Source of the DNA: Actinomycetes bacterium | GTDB lineage: Bacteria > Actinomycetota > Actinomycetes > Nanopelagicales > Nanopelagicaceae | DNA length: 64,000 bases | Direction of reading: 5' to 3' | NCBI GenBank assembly: GCA_025363635.1 | Contig: JANYDL010000053.1 | Span: 1-64,000, forward strand | Part shown: in pieces, positions 16,758 to 25,935 of the stretch | Numbering within the stretch: position 1 is the stretch's first letter | Layout: the number at the start of each line of letters is the position of its first letter | Translations under genes and position numbers: made by a program | Notes under the pieces: generated by a model | What the model was told of the DNA's origin: nothing | Databases searched by the model: none | The model's input: the letters and a program-made list of their open reading frames with translations, nothing else

Positions 16758-17315
16758 ATGGCAAAGATCGCGACAATTCCCAACGGCCTTACAGCCTTGC
16801 GCGGTTTGGGAATTCCGCTTTTCATTTATCTAGCACTAGATAAAAAAGCAGACGCTGCTGCGATTTTTGTTTTAGTGATCGGCGGGGCGACTGATTATTT
16901 AGATGGAAAACTAGCACGCGCCTGGAACCAAACCTCGCGTTTAGGTGAGTTAATGGATCCAGCAATAGATCGACTCTACATCGCTTCGACTCTGATCGTC
17001 CTCTACATTCGTGATGCATTGCCAATCTGGATGCTTGCACTCCTTATGGGACGTGATCTTATCTTGGGAATTCTTACTGTGGTCATGAATCGATTTGGAA
17101 TTCCTCCCTTTAAGGTGACATACCTAGGAAAAGCGGCAACCTTTAACCTTCTTTATGCATTTCCCTTGTTGCTCCTGTCACTTTCAAAGAATTTTCTCGG
17201 AACAATCTCGTTTATTGTCGGATGGAGTTTTGCGATGTGGGGAATTGCGTTGTATTTGGTAACCGGTGCCAGTTATTTCAGAGACGGATGGCGCTCGATC
17301 ACCCTTGCGAAGTAA
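16758..17315 (+). CDS. pgsA: CDP-alcohol phosphatidyltransferase (PgsA-like)
   Basis: A 185-residue membrane enzyme with several hydrophobic helices. The CDP-alcohol motif D-x2-D-G-x2-A-R-x8-G-x3-D-x3-D is complete in TDYLDGKLARAWNQTSRLG and ELMDPAIDRL. It transfers a phosphatidyl group from CDP-diacylglycerol to an alcohol; glycerol-3-phosphate is likely but the acceptor cannot be read from sequence, and actinobacteria carry several paralogues. The conserved NGLTALRGLGIP fixes the start near ATG 16758. This leaves one base between tRNA-Pro and the start codon and no ribosome binding site. Confidence 0.88.
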   Translation: MAKIATIPNGLTALRGLGIPLFIYLALDKKADAAAIFVLVIGGATDYLDGKLARAWNQTSRLGELMDPAIDRLYIASTLIVLYIRDALPIWMLALLMGRDLILGILTVVMNRFGIPPFKVTYLGKAATFNLLYAFPLLLLSLSKNFLGTISFIVGWSFAMWGIALYLVTGASYFRDGWRSITLAK

Positions 17316-17357
17316 GGTATCCGTATCCAGTTTGTATCGTCGTGATGGGAGAATTAC

Positions 17358-17738
17358 GTGTCTGAAGCACCATTGGCTCTTCGCTACACCAAAGAACATG
17401 AGTGGGTCGCGAATACCCAATCGCCGACTGTTTTGCGAATGGGCATCACTGACTTCGCGCAAAGCGCACTTGGGGATATTGTCTATGTCCAACTTCCATC
17501 AATTGGGGAGACAGTAGAAGCTGGAAAAGTTTGTGGGGAGGTTGAATCGACAAAAAGTGTTTCTGAACTATATGCACCTGTCAGCGGAAAAGTTACCTCT
17601 GTCAATGGTGCACTGACTGCAAATCCTGAAATTCTCAACAGCGATCCATATGGTTCTGGCTGGATTGCGGACATTGAGGTCACAAGCGAGCCGGGGGACC
17701 TGCTTAGCGCCCAGGAGTACATAACTTTTACGGGCTAA
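17358..17738 (+). CDS. gcvH: Glycine cleavage system H protein
   Basis: A 126-residue lipoyl carrier that shuttles the aminomethyl group between GcvP and GcvT. YTKEHEWVA lies near the N-terminus and the lipoylated Lys is residue 66 in GEVESTKSVSELYAPVSG. GTG 17358 is preceded by GGGAG at 7 bases. The neighbours match the mycobacterial gcvH-garA order. No gcvT is present in this window, so the complete complex depends on a gene elsewhere. Confidence 0.96.
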   Translation: MSEAPLALRYTKEHEWVANTQSPTVLRMGITDFAQSALGDIVYVQLPSIGETVEAGKVCGEVESTKSVSELYAPVSGKVTSVNGALTANPEILNSDPYGSGWIADIEVTSEPGDLLSAQEYITFTG

Positions 17739-17810
17739 ATATCCCGCTTGACCTGCGGGGCGCTGATCTCTAATGTCAGCCTCAAGTAGATGTTGAGTTG
17801 GGAGGTCGAG

Positions 17811-18245
17811 ATGGAAGAGAAGAAAAATCTCGATCTGACAACGACGATTCATCTTGGCAGTGTTAGCGGATCAGAAGAAATCTCGTCTCAGGGCGAGTCG
17901 CTAATGGGGCTCTCTGACGAGGAACAAGTGGTGGTCGCAAACTTAGCCCTCGGCGATGGAATGCTTATTATTCATCGCGGTCCCGGCAAAGGTTCCAGAT
18001 ACCTCTTGGATGCATCGACTTCGGTCGGAAGAGAGATCGGAAGTAGCATTTTTTTGGATGACGTGACAGTTTCGCGAAAACATGCACTTCTTATTTCACA
18101 GGATACAAGTTTTTTCTTAGAGGACTTAGGAAGTTTAAACGGAACCTATGTCAATGGAGAATCGATTACCAAGATCGCACTTAAAAATGGTGATGAAATT
18201 CAGATTGGAAAGTTTCATATGCTCTTCTTTGGAGGAAATAAATGA
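17811..18245 (+). CDS. garA: FHA-domain regulator of the GarA/OdhI type
   Basis: A 144-residue protein with an N-terminal tail carrying a Thr cluster (LDLTTTIHLGS) and a forkhead-associated domain: GRE near residue 66, DVTVSRKHALL and LEDLGSLNGTYVNGES. In Mycobacterium and Corynebacterium GarA/OdhI is phosphorylated on N-terminal Thr residues and in its unphosphorylated form inhibits 2-oxoglutarate dehydrogenase and glutamate dehydrogenase. The usual Glu-Thr-Thr pair is here Leu-Thr-Thr-Thr, so kinase recognition may differ. GGGAGG (17800-17805) lies 5 bases before ATG 17811. It overlaps ftsR by 4 bases. Confidence 0.88.
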   Translation: MEEKKNLDLTTTIHLGSVSGSEEISSQGESLMGLSDEEQVVVANLALGDGMLIIHRGPGKGSRYLLDASTSVGREIGSSIFLDDVTVSRKHALLISQDTSFFLEDLGSLNGTYVNGESITKIALKNGDEIQIGKFHMLFFGGNK

Positions 18246-18955
18246 GTGTTCCGGCCCGCGCTTATCTAAGCATTGGTGAAGTTCTAAATAAGTTGCGCGG
18301 TGATTTTCCTGATGTAACGATTTCAAAGATTCGATTCTTAGAGTCAGAAGGGCTGATTGAACCTCAACGAACACCTTCTGGGTATCGAAAATTTACGAAT
18401 ATGGATCTTGAGAGATTGCGTTACGTTCTCTTGGCGCAACGTGATCAATATTTGCCTTTGCGTGTTATCAAAGAAAATCTTGATGCGCTAGATCGCGGTC
18501 TTGAGCCGTCACCTGTATCTGGGGGAGTTCCCGTGCCGAGATTAGTGACACTTGACGGGGAATTGGCGCCGGCGAATTTTGGTGAATCAAGCGACCTACG
18601 TCTTTCTCGAGATGAATTACTCAAGGCCAGTGGTTTAAGCGAAGTGCAACTAGTTGATTTGGAATCTCACGGACTCATCGCCCCACGAGGCAGACATTAC
18701 GATGGTGATGCATTAGCCATTGCCCGAGCCGTTACCGAAATGGCCGGTTTTGGAATTGAGCCACGACACTTGCGTTCTTTCAAATCTGCAGCCGATAGAG
18801 AGATCGGCTTGATAGAGCAGGTGATCACACCCTTGACGCGGCAAAAGAATCCTGAGGCAAAGGCAAGAGCTGAAGAAGTGCAACGCGAAATTGCTTCACT
18901 ATCTGTTCGACTACACGCTGCTCTTGTGCGCGGCGGATTGCACCGATTTAGGTAG
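18242..18955 (+). CDS. ftsR: MerR-family regulator FtsR
   Basis: A 237-residue MerR-type protein with the N-terminal winged helix YLSIGEVLNKLRGDFPDVTI followed by IRFLESEGLIEPQRTPSGYR. It matches the Rv1828 / Corynebacterium FtsR group, which activates ftsZ expression. The C-terminal part (SRDELLKASGLSEVQLVDLE) resembles a second effector or dimerisation winged helix. GGAGGAAA inside garA serves as RBS, and the ATGA overlap couples the two genes. FtsR identity rests on fold plus synteny. Confidence 0.87.
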   Translation: MSVPARAYLSIGEVLNKLRGDFPDVTISKIRFLESEGLIEPQRTPSGYRKFTNMDLERLRYVLLAQRDQYLPLRVIKENLDALDRGLEPSPVSGGVPVPRLVTLDGELAPANFGESSDLRLSRDELLKASGLSEVQLVDLESHGLIAPRGRHYDGDALAIARAVTEMAGFGIEPRHLRSFKSAADREIGLIEQVITPLTRQKNPEAKARAEEVQREIASLSVRLHAALVRGGLHRFR

Positions 18956-18960
18956 CGGTG

Positions 18961-19449
18961 ATGATTCCCGTGGAAGTGGTGGGTGTTCGAGTTGAGATGC
19001 CCTCTAACCAACCCATTGTGCTGTTGAAAGAGATAGATGGAGCGAGATTTCTTCCGATCTGGGTGGGGTCGGTGGAAGCGACCGCAATAGCTTTTGCGCA
19101 ACAAGGGATCGAACCGCCTCGACCTTTAACTCATGATCTTTTGGTATCAATGCTCACTTCTATGCGAGCCATAGTTGAAGCCGTCCACTTGACTGAATTG
19201 CGGGATGGCGTTTTCTATGCCGAACTTCACCTCACGACAGCGACGGGGGAAGGGTTAACGATATCTTCGCGACCTTCAGATGCAATTGCAATCGCACTTC
19301 GAGCCCATTGCTCAATCTTCTCGACCTCCACACTTTTAGACGAAGCCGGTATCGAGATTCCCATCGATGATGGAGTCCAAGCCAATGAAGAGGTGGAGAA
19401 ATTTCGCGAATTTCTTGAGCAAATCACTCCAGAAGATTTTGCAGGGTGA
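18961..19449 (+). CDS. DUF151 (bifunctional nuclease family) protein
   Basis: A 162-residue protein with DUF151 hallmarks: VVLLKE-type strand IVLLKEIDGARFLPIWVGSV, AIAFAQQG, HDLLVSMLTSM, FYAELHL and SRPSDAIAIALRAHCSIF. It is the counterpart of Rv1829. Some plant and bacterial members show RNase and DNase activity, but the cellular role is not established. GTG 18958 just before ATG 18961 is an alternative start. It sits between two MerR genes, as in Mycobacterium. Confidence 0.88.
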   Translation: MIPVEVVGVRVEMPSNQPIVLLKEIDGARFLPIWVGSVEATAIAFAQQGIEPPRPLTHDLLVSMLTSMRAIVEAVHLTELRDGVFYAELHLTTATGEGLTISSRPSDAIAIALRAHCSIFSTSTLLDEAGIEIPIDDGVQANEEVEKFREFLEQITPEDFAG

Positions 19450-19452
19450 AAG

Positions 19453-19845
19453 ATGCTGATCCGACGTGCGGCGATGGTCCTTCGGGTAGAAGCAATTCTT
19501 CTCTTCCTGCTCGCCATTCTCCTGATTGCCAATCCAGTATCTGTCGCACTGTATTTACAGTTTCCGAAATCCCACACCACCGCTGAACTCCTCTGGCTCT
19601 TCAGAGTGGTGGGAGCTACCTTTTTGATTCCCGCCCTTCTTGCTCCACTGGTTGCTGCCTTTGCCGGAGAGCGGGGTTTGCGTCAAGCTGCTTCGGGAAT
19701 GGCTTTCATCTCCCTTGTTGTCGGCACGGTCTGCTTACTTGCGCCCGGAGGGCTGAAGATGGTTACCGTTGGCACAAGCGTGGGGTGGTACTTCTTCGCA
19801 CTCCTCTACTTCTTTGCTTTACGAGGAAGGGGGCGAAACCGTTAA
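19453..19845 (+). CDS. Small integral membrane protein, four predicted helices
   Basis: A 130-residue protein with hydrophobic stretches at about 13-33 (EAILLFLLAILLIANPVSVA), 45-70, 80-100 and 105-124, and a basic C-terminus ending RGRGRNR. I do not recognise the family. It begins 3 bases after the DUF151 stop and is probably co-transcribed with it. A hairpin with a short T run lies at its stop codon, so the transcript probably ends here. No enzymatic motif is visible. Confidence 0.72.
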   Translation: MLIRRAAMVLRVEAILLFLLAILLIANPVSVALYLQFPKSHTTAELLWLFRVVGATFLIPALLAPLVAAFAGERGLRQAASGMAFISLVVGTVCLLAPGGLKMVTVGTSVGWYFFALLYFFALRGRGRNR

Positions 19846-19865
19846 CCTCTACTTGAGGTTTTAAC
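19842..19865 (+). terminator. Probable intrinsic terminator after the membrane-protein gene
   Basis: AACCTC (19844-19849) and GAGGTT (19855-19860) form a 6-bp stem with a 5-nt loop, followed by TT; flanking GTTAA and TTAAC can extend pairing across a bulge. The stem includes the stop codon of the membrane-protein gene. The short T run makes this moderate evidence. Confidence 0.55.
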
Positions 19866-19958
19866 CGTGTCGCTCGTTGCTTCTACTGCCTACCGCTCGT
19901 ACCCTTACCGTAGTTGAATGGGTCCCTTCCGAAACCCTTCGCAGAATCGAGAATTTTC

Positions 19959-20462
19959 GTGACCGACCAGTCCCTTGATGAAGTTGGGTATCGGGGAGCA
20001 ACTGCCTGCTCGGCGGCAGGTATCACTTATCGCCAGTTGGATTACTGGGCACGAACGGGCTTGGTTGAACCAAGTGTACGTGGGGCAAGCGGGTCAGGAA
20101 CTCAACGCTTATACGGATTCCGGGACATACTCGTTTTGAAAATAGTCAAGAGACTCCTTGACGCTGGCGTTTCTCTTCAGAATATACGAACCGCTGTTGA
20201 TTACCTTCGAACGAGGGGAGTGACCGAGCTAGAGCGCGTTACCTTGATGAGCGATGGTGCCTCGATTTATGAATGCTCTAGTCCTGATGAAATTATTGAT
20301 CTACTGCAAGGCGGGCAAGGAGTTTTTGGAATCGCGGTCGGAAAAGTATGGAGCGAAGTGGAAGGCTCCCTTGCCACTCTGCAGGGCGAGATTGACGGTG
20401 AAATCGTCAGTGGCGAAGGTAACGATGAATTGGCCCTTCGTCGCAAGCGTAAAGGTGCATAA
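19959..20462 (+). CDS. MerR-family transcriptional regulator (Rv1830-like)
   Basis: A 167-residue regulator with a MerR winged helix: YRGATACSAAGITYRQLDYW, ARTGLVEPSVR, TQRLYGFRDILVLKIVKRLL and AGVSLQNIRTAVDYLRTRG. It matches the second MerR gene of the gcvH-gcvP region in Mycobacterium (Rv1830). The effector is unknown. The start is uncertain: GTG 19959 starts just before the conserved part, and an in-frame TTG 19914 would add 15 residues; neither has a strong RBS. A 106-base gap separates it from gcvP, so it may regulate that gene, but this is only a guess from position. Confidence 0.82.
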   Translation: MTDQSLDEVGYRGATACSAAGITYRQLDYWARTGLVEPSVRGASGSGTQRLYGFRDILVLKIVKRLLDAGVSLQNIRTAVDYLRTRGVTELERVTLMSDGASIYECSSPDEIIDLLQGGQGVFGIAVGKVWSEVEGSLATLQGEIDGEIVSGEGNDELALRRKRKGA

Positions 20463-20568
20463 CCGCCTTATCCTTCAACCCTAGGATCATACGAAGGTAG
20501 CTTCGTGTTGAGAATTATCCGCGCTCACATTCTTGACAAGTTGATCTGATTGAGAGAATAGGGAATCC

Positions 20569-23433
20569 ATGGAGTTTTCATACGATGCATTTGAGTCTAG
20601 ACATATCGGGCCTTCATCGGAGCAAGAGAAATTGATGTTGAAAGAGTTAGGTTTTTCCTCTCTTTCGGAGTTCATTTCCAAAGTTGTTCCTACAAGTATT
20701 GCTAGCGCCAAGAAACTCTCCGAACTTTTACCATCGGCGGCTACCGAAGTTGAAGTAATGCAAGAGTTGCGAGCGATGGCCGATACCAACGAAGTCTTCT
20801 CATCTTTGATCGGTGTTGGATACTACGGCACCATCACGCCGCCAGTGGTTCTGCGAAATGTTTTGGAAAATCCTGCTTGGTACACCGCATACACCCCTTA
20901 TCAACCTGAAATTTCACAAGGCCGACTCGAAGCTCTATTTGCCTTTCAAACAGCTGTCAGCGATCTCACGGGATTGCCCATTGCAAACGCCTCTATGTTG
21001 GATGAAGCAACCGCAGCAGCGGAAGCAATGACTTTGGCACATCGAGTTTTTAAGGGCGATGCGGAGGCAGTTTTCTTGGTGGATAAAAATCTGCATCCGC
21101 AATCCTTAGCTGTCATCGGTACTCGAGCAAAGCCGTTGAATATACAAGTGTCGCTTTTCGATCCCACCGCACCATTACCGGACGAGTCATTCTTTGCTGC
21201 TCTTGTCCAATACCCAAATACCTATGGAACTGTGGAAGATTTTGCATCTTTGGCTTCAGAGATTCATCGACGCGAAGCATTGTTCTTGGTGGCTACAGAC
21301 CTGATGGCTCTTACTCTCTTAGTTCCACCAGGGGAGTGGGGTGCAGATGTCTGCGTGGGTTCTGCCCAAAGGTTAGGCGTGCCCATGGGATTTGGGGGGC
21401 CGCATGCTGGATTTATGTCAGTACGCAATGGACTTGAAAGATCCATGCCCGGACGTCTCGTTGGACAGAGCATCGATTCTGATGGGCACCCAGGTTTGCG
21501 TTTGGCATTGCAAACTAGAGAGCAACACATTCGTCGCGATAAAGCAACGAGCAACATTTGCACTGCTCAGGTTCTTCTTGCGGTGATGAGTGCTTTCTAT
21601 TGCATGTGGCATGGACCAATTGGCCTTCGAAGGATCGCTGCAAGAATTCATAATCAAACAGATCGATTTGCCGCAGGCTTAAAAGCAAGTGGATACGTGC
21701 TGAGTAACGATAAGTATTTCGACACGATTACTGTTGAAGTAGTGGATGCCGCATCAATTCACGGAAAAGCCCTTTCGCTGCGCGTAAATCTGCGTCCAAT
21801 TGATGCAACGCATATAGGAATTTCGCTAGATGAAACAGTAACCGAAAGCACTCTCAGGCAACTTGAAGAAATATTCACGATCGTAATTCCTGCGTCGGTA
21901 AGTGGTTCTACCTCGCTTCCAGCTTCGTTAATTCGGACTTCGGAATTCTTGAGTCACCCGATTTTCAACACAAACCATTCTGAAACTGGAATGATGCGCT
22001 ATTTGCGCACGTTGGCAGATCGAGATTTGGCATTGGATCGAACGATGATTCCTCTAGGTTCGTGCACGATGAAATTGAATGCAGTTACTGAGATGGAATC
22101 TGTAACATGGCCGGAATTTTCGTCCTTACATCCTTTTGCACCTGTTGATCAAAGTGCGGGGTCACGAGAACTTATCAAGCAACTCTCTAACTGGCTGATT
22201 GCGATTACGGGATACGACGCAGTTTCACTACAACCTAATGCTGGTAGCCAAGGAGAATTCGCCGGATTACTTGCCATTCGAAATTATCATGATTCCCGAA
22301 GTGATTTTGCGCGGCGCATCTGTCTTATTCCTTCCAGTGCGCATGGCACAAATGCTGCGAGTGCTGTCATGGCGGGCATGAAGGTAGTTGTCGTTGAATG
22401 TGACGAAAATGGAAATGTAAGCCTGACGGATTTGCGTGAAAAAATTGCAAAGGCAGGTAACGAGCTTGCCTCCTTAATGGTGACTTATCCATCAACTCAT
22501 GGGGTATTCGAAACTGCCATCACAGAAATATGTGCTCTCGTGCATGATGCAGGCGGCCAGGTTTATGTTGACGGCGCCAATCTCAATGCACTTGTAGGTC
22601 TTGCCCAACCTGGAAAATTCGGAGCAGATGTTTCTCACTTAAATTTACATAAAACATTCTGTATTCCTCATGGCGGTGGGGGACCGGGTATCGGACCAGT
22701 CATTGCGCGCGCGCATCTGGCGCCATTCCTGCCTAATCATCCTTTAGACGCTACCGCAGGGCCCTCAACTGGTCCTGGACCTGTTAGTGCGGCTCCGTTT
22801 GGATCAGCGAGCATTCTGCCGATTTCTTGGGCTTACATCCGATTGATGGGGGGAGCCGGGCTCACCCATGCAACGGAGGTTGCAATTCTTTCAGCCAATT
22901 ACATCGCTCATAAGCTCACTTCCTACTATCCAGTTCTCTACAGTGGCGAAAGTGGTTTGGTAGCTCATGAATGCATTCTTGATCTCCGCGAAATCACAAA
23001 AACAACGGGCGTAACAGTTGATGACGTTGCAAAACGTTTAATGGATTATGGCTTCCACGCACCCACCATGAGTTTTCCAGTCGCTGGGACTTTGATGATC
23101 GAACCGACAGAGAGCGAAGATATTGCCGAATTGGATCGATTTATTGGAGCCATGATTGCCATTCATGGCGAGATCGAAGAAGTGCGTTCAGGGGTATATT
23201 CCAGCGAAAATTCACCACTTCGCAATGCGCCACATACCTCGGAGCGGATATCGACCCAAGAGTGGAATTTGCCATATAGCCGCGAAGTTGCCGCCTACCC
23301 GCAAGGAATGCACCTTGAGACACTGCTTGGCCGTAAAGGCAAGTATTGGCCTGTGGTTGGACGCATTGAAGGCGCACACGGAGATCGAAATCTCATTTGC
23401 GCTTGTCCGCCCATCCAGGAGTATCAGGAGTAA
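20569..23433 (+). CDS. gcvP: Glycine dehydrogenase (decarboxylating), P protein
   Basis: A 954-residue single-chain P protein of the glycine cleavage system, close to the E. coli length. The N-terminus is [20 protein letters not shown]. The PLP Lys is near residue 695 in [20 protein letters not shown], and [11 protein letters not shown] and STHGVFE are further family segments. It decarboxylates glycine and passes the aminomethyl group to the lipoyl of GcvH, encoded 3 kb upstream. AGGGAA lies about 5 bases before ATG 20569. No glycine riboswitch was seen in the 106-base leader. A TTGACA at 20533 could be a -35 box, but no good -10 follows. Confidence 0.97.
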   Translation: MEFSYDAFESRHIGPSSEQEKLMLKELGFSSLSEFISKVVPTSIASAKKLSELLPSAATEVEVMQELRAMADTNEVFSSLIGVGYYGTITPPVVLRNVLENPAWYTAYTPYQPEISQGRLEALFAFQTAVSDLTGLPIANASMLDEATAAAEAMTLAHRVFKGDAEAVFLVDKNLHPQSLAVIGTRAKPLNIQVSLFDPTAPLPDESFFAALVQYPNTYGTVEDFASLASEIHRREALFLVATDLMALTLLVPPGEWGADVCVGSAQRLGVPMGFGGPHAGFMSVRNGLERSMPGRLVGQSIDSDGHPGLRLALQTREQHIRRDKATSNICTAQVLLAVMSAFYCMWHGPIGLRRIAARIHNQTDRFAAGLKASGYVLSNDKYFDTITVEVVDAASIHGKALSLRVNLRPIDATHIGISLDETVTESTLRQLEEIFTIVIPASVSGSTSLPASLIRTSEFLSHPIFNTNHSETGMMRYLRTLADRDLALDRTMIPLGSCTMKLNAVTEMESVTWPEFSSLHPFAPVDQSAGSRELIKQLSNWLIAITGYDAVSLQPNAGSQGEFAGLLAIRNYHDSRSDFARRICLIPSSAHGTNAASAVMAGMKVVVVECDENGNVSLTDLREKIAKAGNELASLMVTYPSTHGVFETAITEICALVHDAGGQVYVDGANLNALVGLAQPGKFGADVSHLNLHKTFCIPHGGGGPGIGPVIARAHLAPFLPNHPLDATAGPSTGPGPVSAAPFGSASILPISWAYIRLMGGAGLTHATEVAILSANYIAHKLTSYYPVLYSGESGLVAHECILDLREITKTTGVTVDDVAKRLMDYGFHAPTMSFPVAGTLMIEPTESEDIAELDRFIGAMIAIHGEIEEVRSGVYSSENSPLRNAPHTSERISTQEWNLPYSREVAAYPQGMHLETLLGRKGKYWPVVGRIEGAHGDRNLICACPPIQEYQE

Positions 23434-23490
23434 AGGGAACCTTCGGGGGGTACTTACGGGGAAGCGGTTTGCACCTCTGCTCGGTTTACT

Positions 23491-23525
23491 TTACATAATG
23501 TAACTTATCGGCGTTTTAAACGCCG
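23491..23525. repeat. Two adjacent perfect palindromes between converging gcvP and lnt
   Basis: TTACAT-A-ATGTAA (23491-23503) and CGGCGTTT-T-AAACGCCG (23509-23525) lie five bases apart in the 118-base gap between two converging genes. The second could fold as a hairpin, but neither strand shows a long T run, so a terminator role is uncertain. Confidence 0.6.
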
Positions 23526-23551
23526 CTGCGTAAACCACCCTTTGGACCAAA

Positions 23552-25042
23552 TCAAGCTATTTCTTTCACGGTTGTGGCTTTCTGGAATTTCTGCGGGCTC
23601 TGGGATTTTCGCTTTGTCCATGCCAACACATAGAAACCTATTATCCAAAGCGCAGGGATTGCGGCCAGGAAAGTTTCGATCTGCGATCCAAAACGATCAG
23701 AGAAAGATGCGTCATCGATAAGGCCGACAGTCGACTCCAGTGCCACAATTGCACCGAATTTACTCTTTTCCAGGATGTGACCTGAGGGGGTAATGATGGC
23801 GCTTATGCCGGTCGTGGAGACGCTCACGATGTATTTTTGGTGTTCAATCGCTCGGGTGCGTGCGATTCCGAGTTGCTGTGCGCTCTCTGGGCTACGCCCA
23901 AAGGTGGCGCTATTGGTTTGAACCAAGAGCAAATTCGATCGTTGGGACATGGCCCTTCCCAGAGAATCATCGAGAAGTTCGTAGCAAATGATGGGAGCAA
24001 TTACTGCATTTCCGCTTGTATGCAAAACGAGGGTTCTTCCCGGATGAAAATCCGCGACGCTGCTGGCTAGCGGTGAAATAAATTCCGCCAGGTTTCTGAG
24101 TGGGATGTACTCACCAAAAGGCGTTAAATGCTCTTTTCGATATATTGAAGTGGCACCCTTCTTTGGCTCCCAAAGGATAGAAGCATTTGAAAATCCTTTC
24201 GACTCATTTAGCACTGCGCCTATGATCAGTGGAATTTTCCACTTGTCGACAAGTTTTTGTAAATCGCTGTTGACAATGGGATCTAGGAAGGGGTCCAGAT
24301 CAACCGAATTTTCCGGCCAGAAAACTATCTCTGGAGGATGTGGAGCGCTCGATAGATAATCTTTGGTTTTCTTCACATGCATTGTGAATACTTCACGTGC
24401 CCTGGCATTAAAATGTAACCCCAGCGATGGAACTCCCCCTTGTATTGCCACGATTGATTTCCGACCGATGATTTTCGAGTTGGGAAATATGGATAAGGAA
24501 GACAGCAGAATAAATGTCGCAACGATGAACGCCCAGTGCTTTAGTTTTAGAGTGAATAAAAAGTAAATGAAGAGAGCCGATAAGGAAGCGGTAAAGGTGA
24601 GCGCAGGCGTTCCACCCCACCTTGCAATAAATGAATATGGTGCATCCGCTTGACTGAAACCTATTCTTCCCCATCCAAATCCACCAAAAGGAAATCTTGA
24701 GGAAAGTGCTTCGGTGAGTATAAGAAGAAAAGGAAAAAGCAGAGCCCTGCCAGGATATTGTTTTGAAAATGGAACAAGAGCAATAGGTAAAAGTAGAATT
24801 GATTCAAGAACAAACAATACGATCCACGGCAAATCTCCGACGTAGATATTGCTCCATGAAAGCAGAGGAGCGAAGAAACCAATTCCGAAGGTGAAAACAA
24901 TTGCCAATCTTTTCACGAAAGATGCATCGCTCAGCGTTTGCAAAAGAACTGCCATGGAAATTGGCGCAAGCCACCAGAGAGAAAGTGGCGCGAACGCTCC
25001 AAAAGCCAAAAGTCCTGCAATAAATCCTTTGATGATTACCAT
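23552..25042 (-). CDS. lnt: Apolipoprotein N-acyltransferase
   Basis: A 496-residue membrane enzyme that N-acylates the N-terminal Cys of lipoproteins. The N-terminal half holds multiple transmembrane helices (GFIAGLLAFGAFAPLSLWWL onwards). The nitrilase-like periplasmic domain carries the catalytic triad: Glu in VFWPENSVDLDPF, Lys in YRKEHLTPFGEYIPL and Cys in APIICYELLDD. A final helix lies near the C-terminus. Its start overlaps the exonuclease stop by 7 bases. Mycobacterium has the same enzyme as part of Ppm1. The presence of Lnt implies triacylated lipoproteins. Confidence 0.94.
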   Translation of the reverse strand: MVIIKGFIAGLLAFGAFAPLSLWWLAPISMAVLLQTLSDASFVKRLAIVFTFGIGFFAPLLSWSNIYVGDLPWIVLFVLESILLLPIALVPFSKQYPGRALLFPFLLILTEALSSRFPFGGFGWGRIGFSQADAPYSFIARWGGTPALTFTASLSALFIYFLFTLKLKHWAFIVATFILLSSLSIFPNSKIIGRKSIVAIQGGVPSLGLHFNARAREVFTMHVKKTKDYLSSAPHPPEIVFWPENSVDLDPFLDPIVNSDLQKLVDKWKIPLIIGAVLNESKGFSNASILWEPKKGATSIYRKEHLTPFGEYIPLRNLAEFISPLASSVADFHPGRTLVLHTSGNAVIAPIICYELLDDSLGRAMSQRSNLLLVQTNSATFGRSPESAQQLGIARTRAIEHQKYIVSVSTTGISAIITPSGHILEKSKFGAIVALESTVGLIDDASFSDRFGSQIETFLAAIPALWIIGFYVLAWTKRKSQSPQKFQKATTVKEIA

Positions 25043-25935
25043 TTAAGTGCGGCGATAAGTTTGTCGACGCTGGCACCCAATCCATAACGCTCCTGCAAAT
25101 CTCGAAGCTGCGCCAAATCTCTTGGTCGCTTTGGAATATTCAGTGAGACCTGGGGTAGGGAAAGTTCGGTAACGCATTGCACCAAGGTCGGTGCAAACTC
25201 TAAGTATTCACGACCAGCCAATATTTTTTTTGCAAGAAGGGGCGTGAGGGATGGATGAGCGTTCTCGGCACCAACTAGCGCCTCTTTCGCAGATGCAAAG
25301 TTATTTGCAATCAAGGCCGCGCCCTTTTCACCTATACCTCGAACGCCAGGTAAACCATCAGAAGGATCTCCCCTGAATGTGGCGAAGAGTCCGTAACGAT
25401 CTCCTGGAATCTCATATCTATCCGCTATCCATTTTAAATCAACGAGTTCATGAGCAGATAACCCTTTGGCCAAATAGACGACCGCGACATCTCTGGAATC
25501 ATCGACAGTTTGAAACATATCTCTATCACCAGTAACAATGCGTACTGGTCCAGGTTGTTGCACGGCGAAGGAAGCCATTACATCATCGGCCTCGTAGTCA
25601 TCTATTCCAATAATCGTGATGCCGAACGCGTCGATGACGTCTAGTAAAATAGGGATCTGCGGAGCTAACGTGTCGGGCTCTTCCTCTTCCCCTTCTGCAT
25701 CCACGCGATTGGCCTTGTAATCCGGAAACAACGCCACGCGCCACGTCGGGCGCCAATCGCCCTCAATACAGGCAACAATTCGATCGGGCTGATACATCCC
25801 GATTAGCCGCGCCGTCATGTCAAGATAGCCTCTAACAGCATTTACTGGCGTGCCATCTGGAGCGACAAGAGTGTCGGGCATTCCGTAGTAAGCCCGATAC
25901 CAGAGCGAGGCGCTATCTAAGAGCATCAGCGTCAT
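25036..25935 (-). CDS. 5'-3' exonuclease (FEN-like domain protein)
   Basis: A 299-residue stand-alone version of the 5'-nuclease domain found at the N-terminus of DNA polymerase I. Metal-binding and fold motifs are MLLDSASLWYRAYYGMP, ALFPDYKANR, IDDYEADDVMASFA, IVTGDRDMFQTVDD and the helix-hairpin-helix GLPGVRGIGEKGAALIANN. It probably removes RNA primers or flaps during repair. It is the counterpart of Rv2090, which is also near helY. Coupled to helY by a 4-base overlap. Confidence 0.92.
   Translation of the reverse strand: MTLMLLDSASLWYRAYYGMPDTLVAPDGTPVNAVRGYLDMTARLIGMYQPDRIVACIEGDWRPTWRVALFPDYKANRVDAEGEEEEPDTLAPQIPILLDVIDAFGITIIGIDDYEADDVMASFAVQQPGPVRIVTGDRDMFQTVDDSRDVAVVYLAKGLSAHELVDLKWIADRYEIPGDRYGLFATFRGDPSDGLPGVRGIGEKGAALIANNFASAKEALVGAENAHPSLTPLLAKKILAGREYLEFAPTLVQCVTELSLPQVSLNIPKRPRDLAQLRDLQERYGLGASVDKLIAALKW

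Noticed and set aside
20463-20568. Glycine riboswitch upstream of gcvP
   Set aside because: The 106-base leader lacks the paired glycine-aptamer cores and is short even for a single aptamer.
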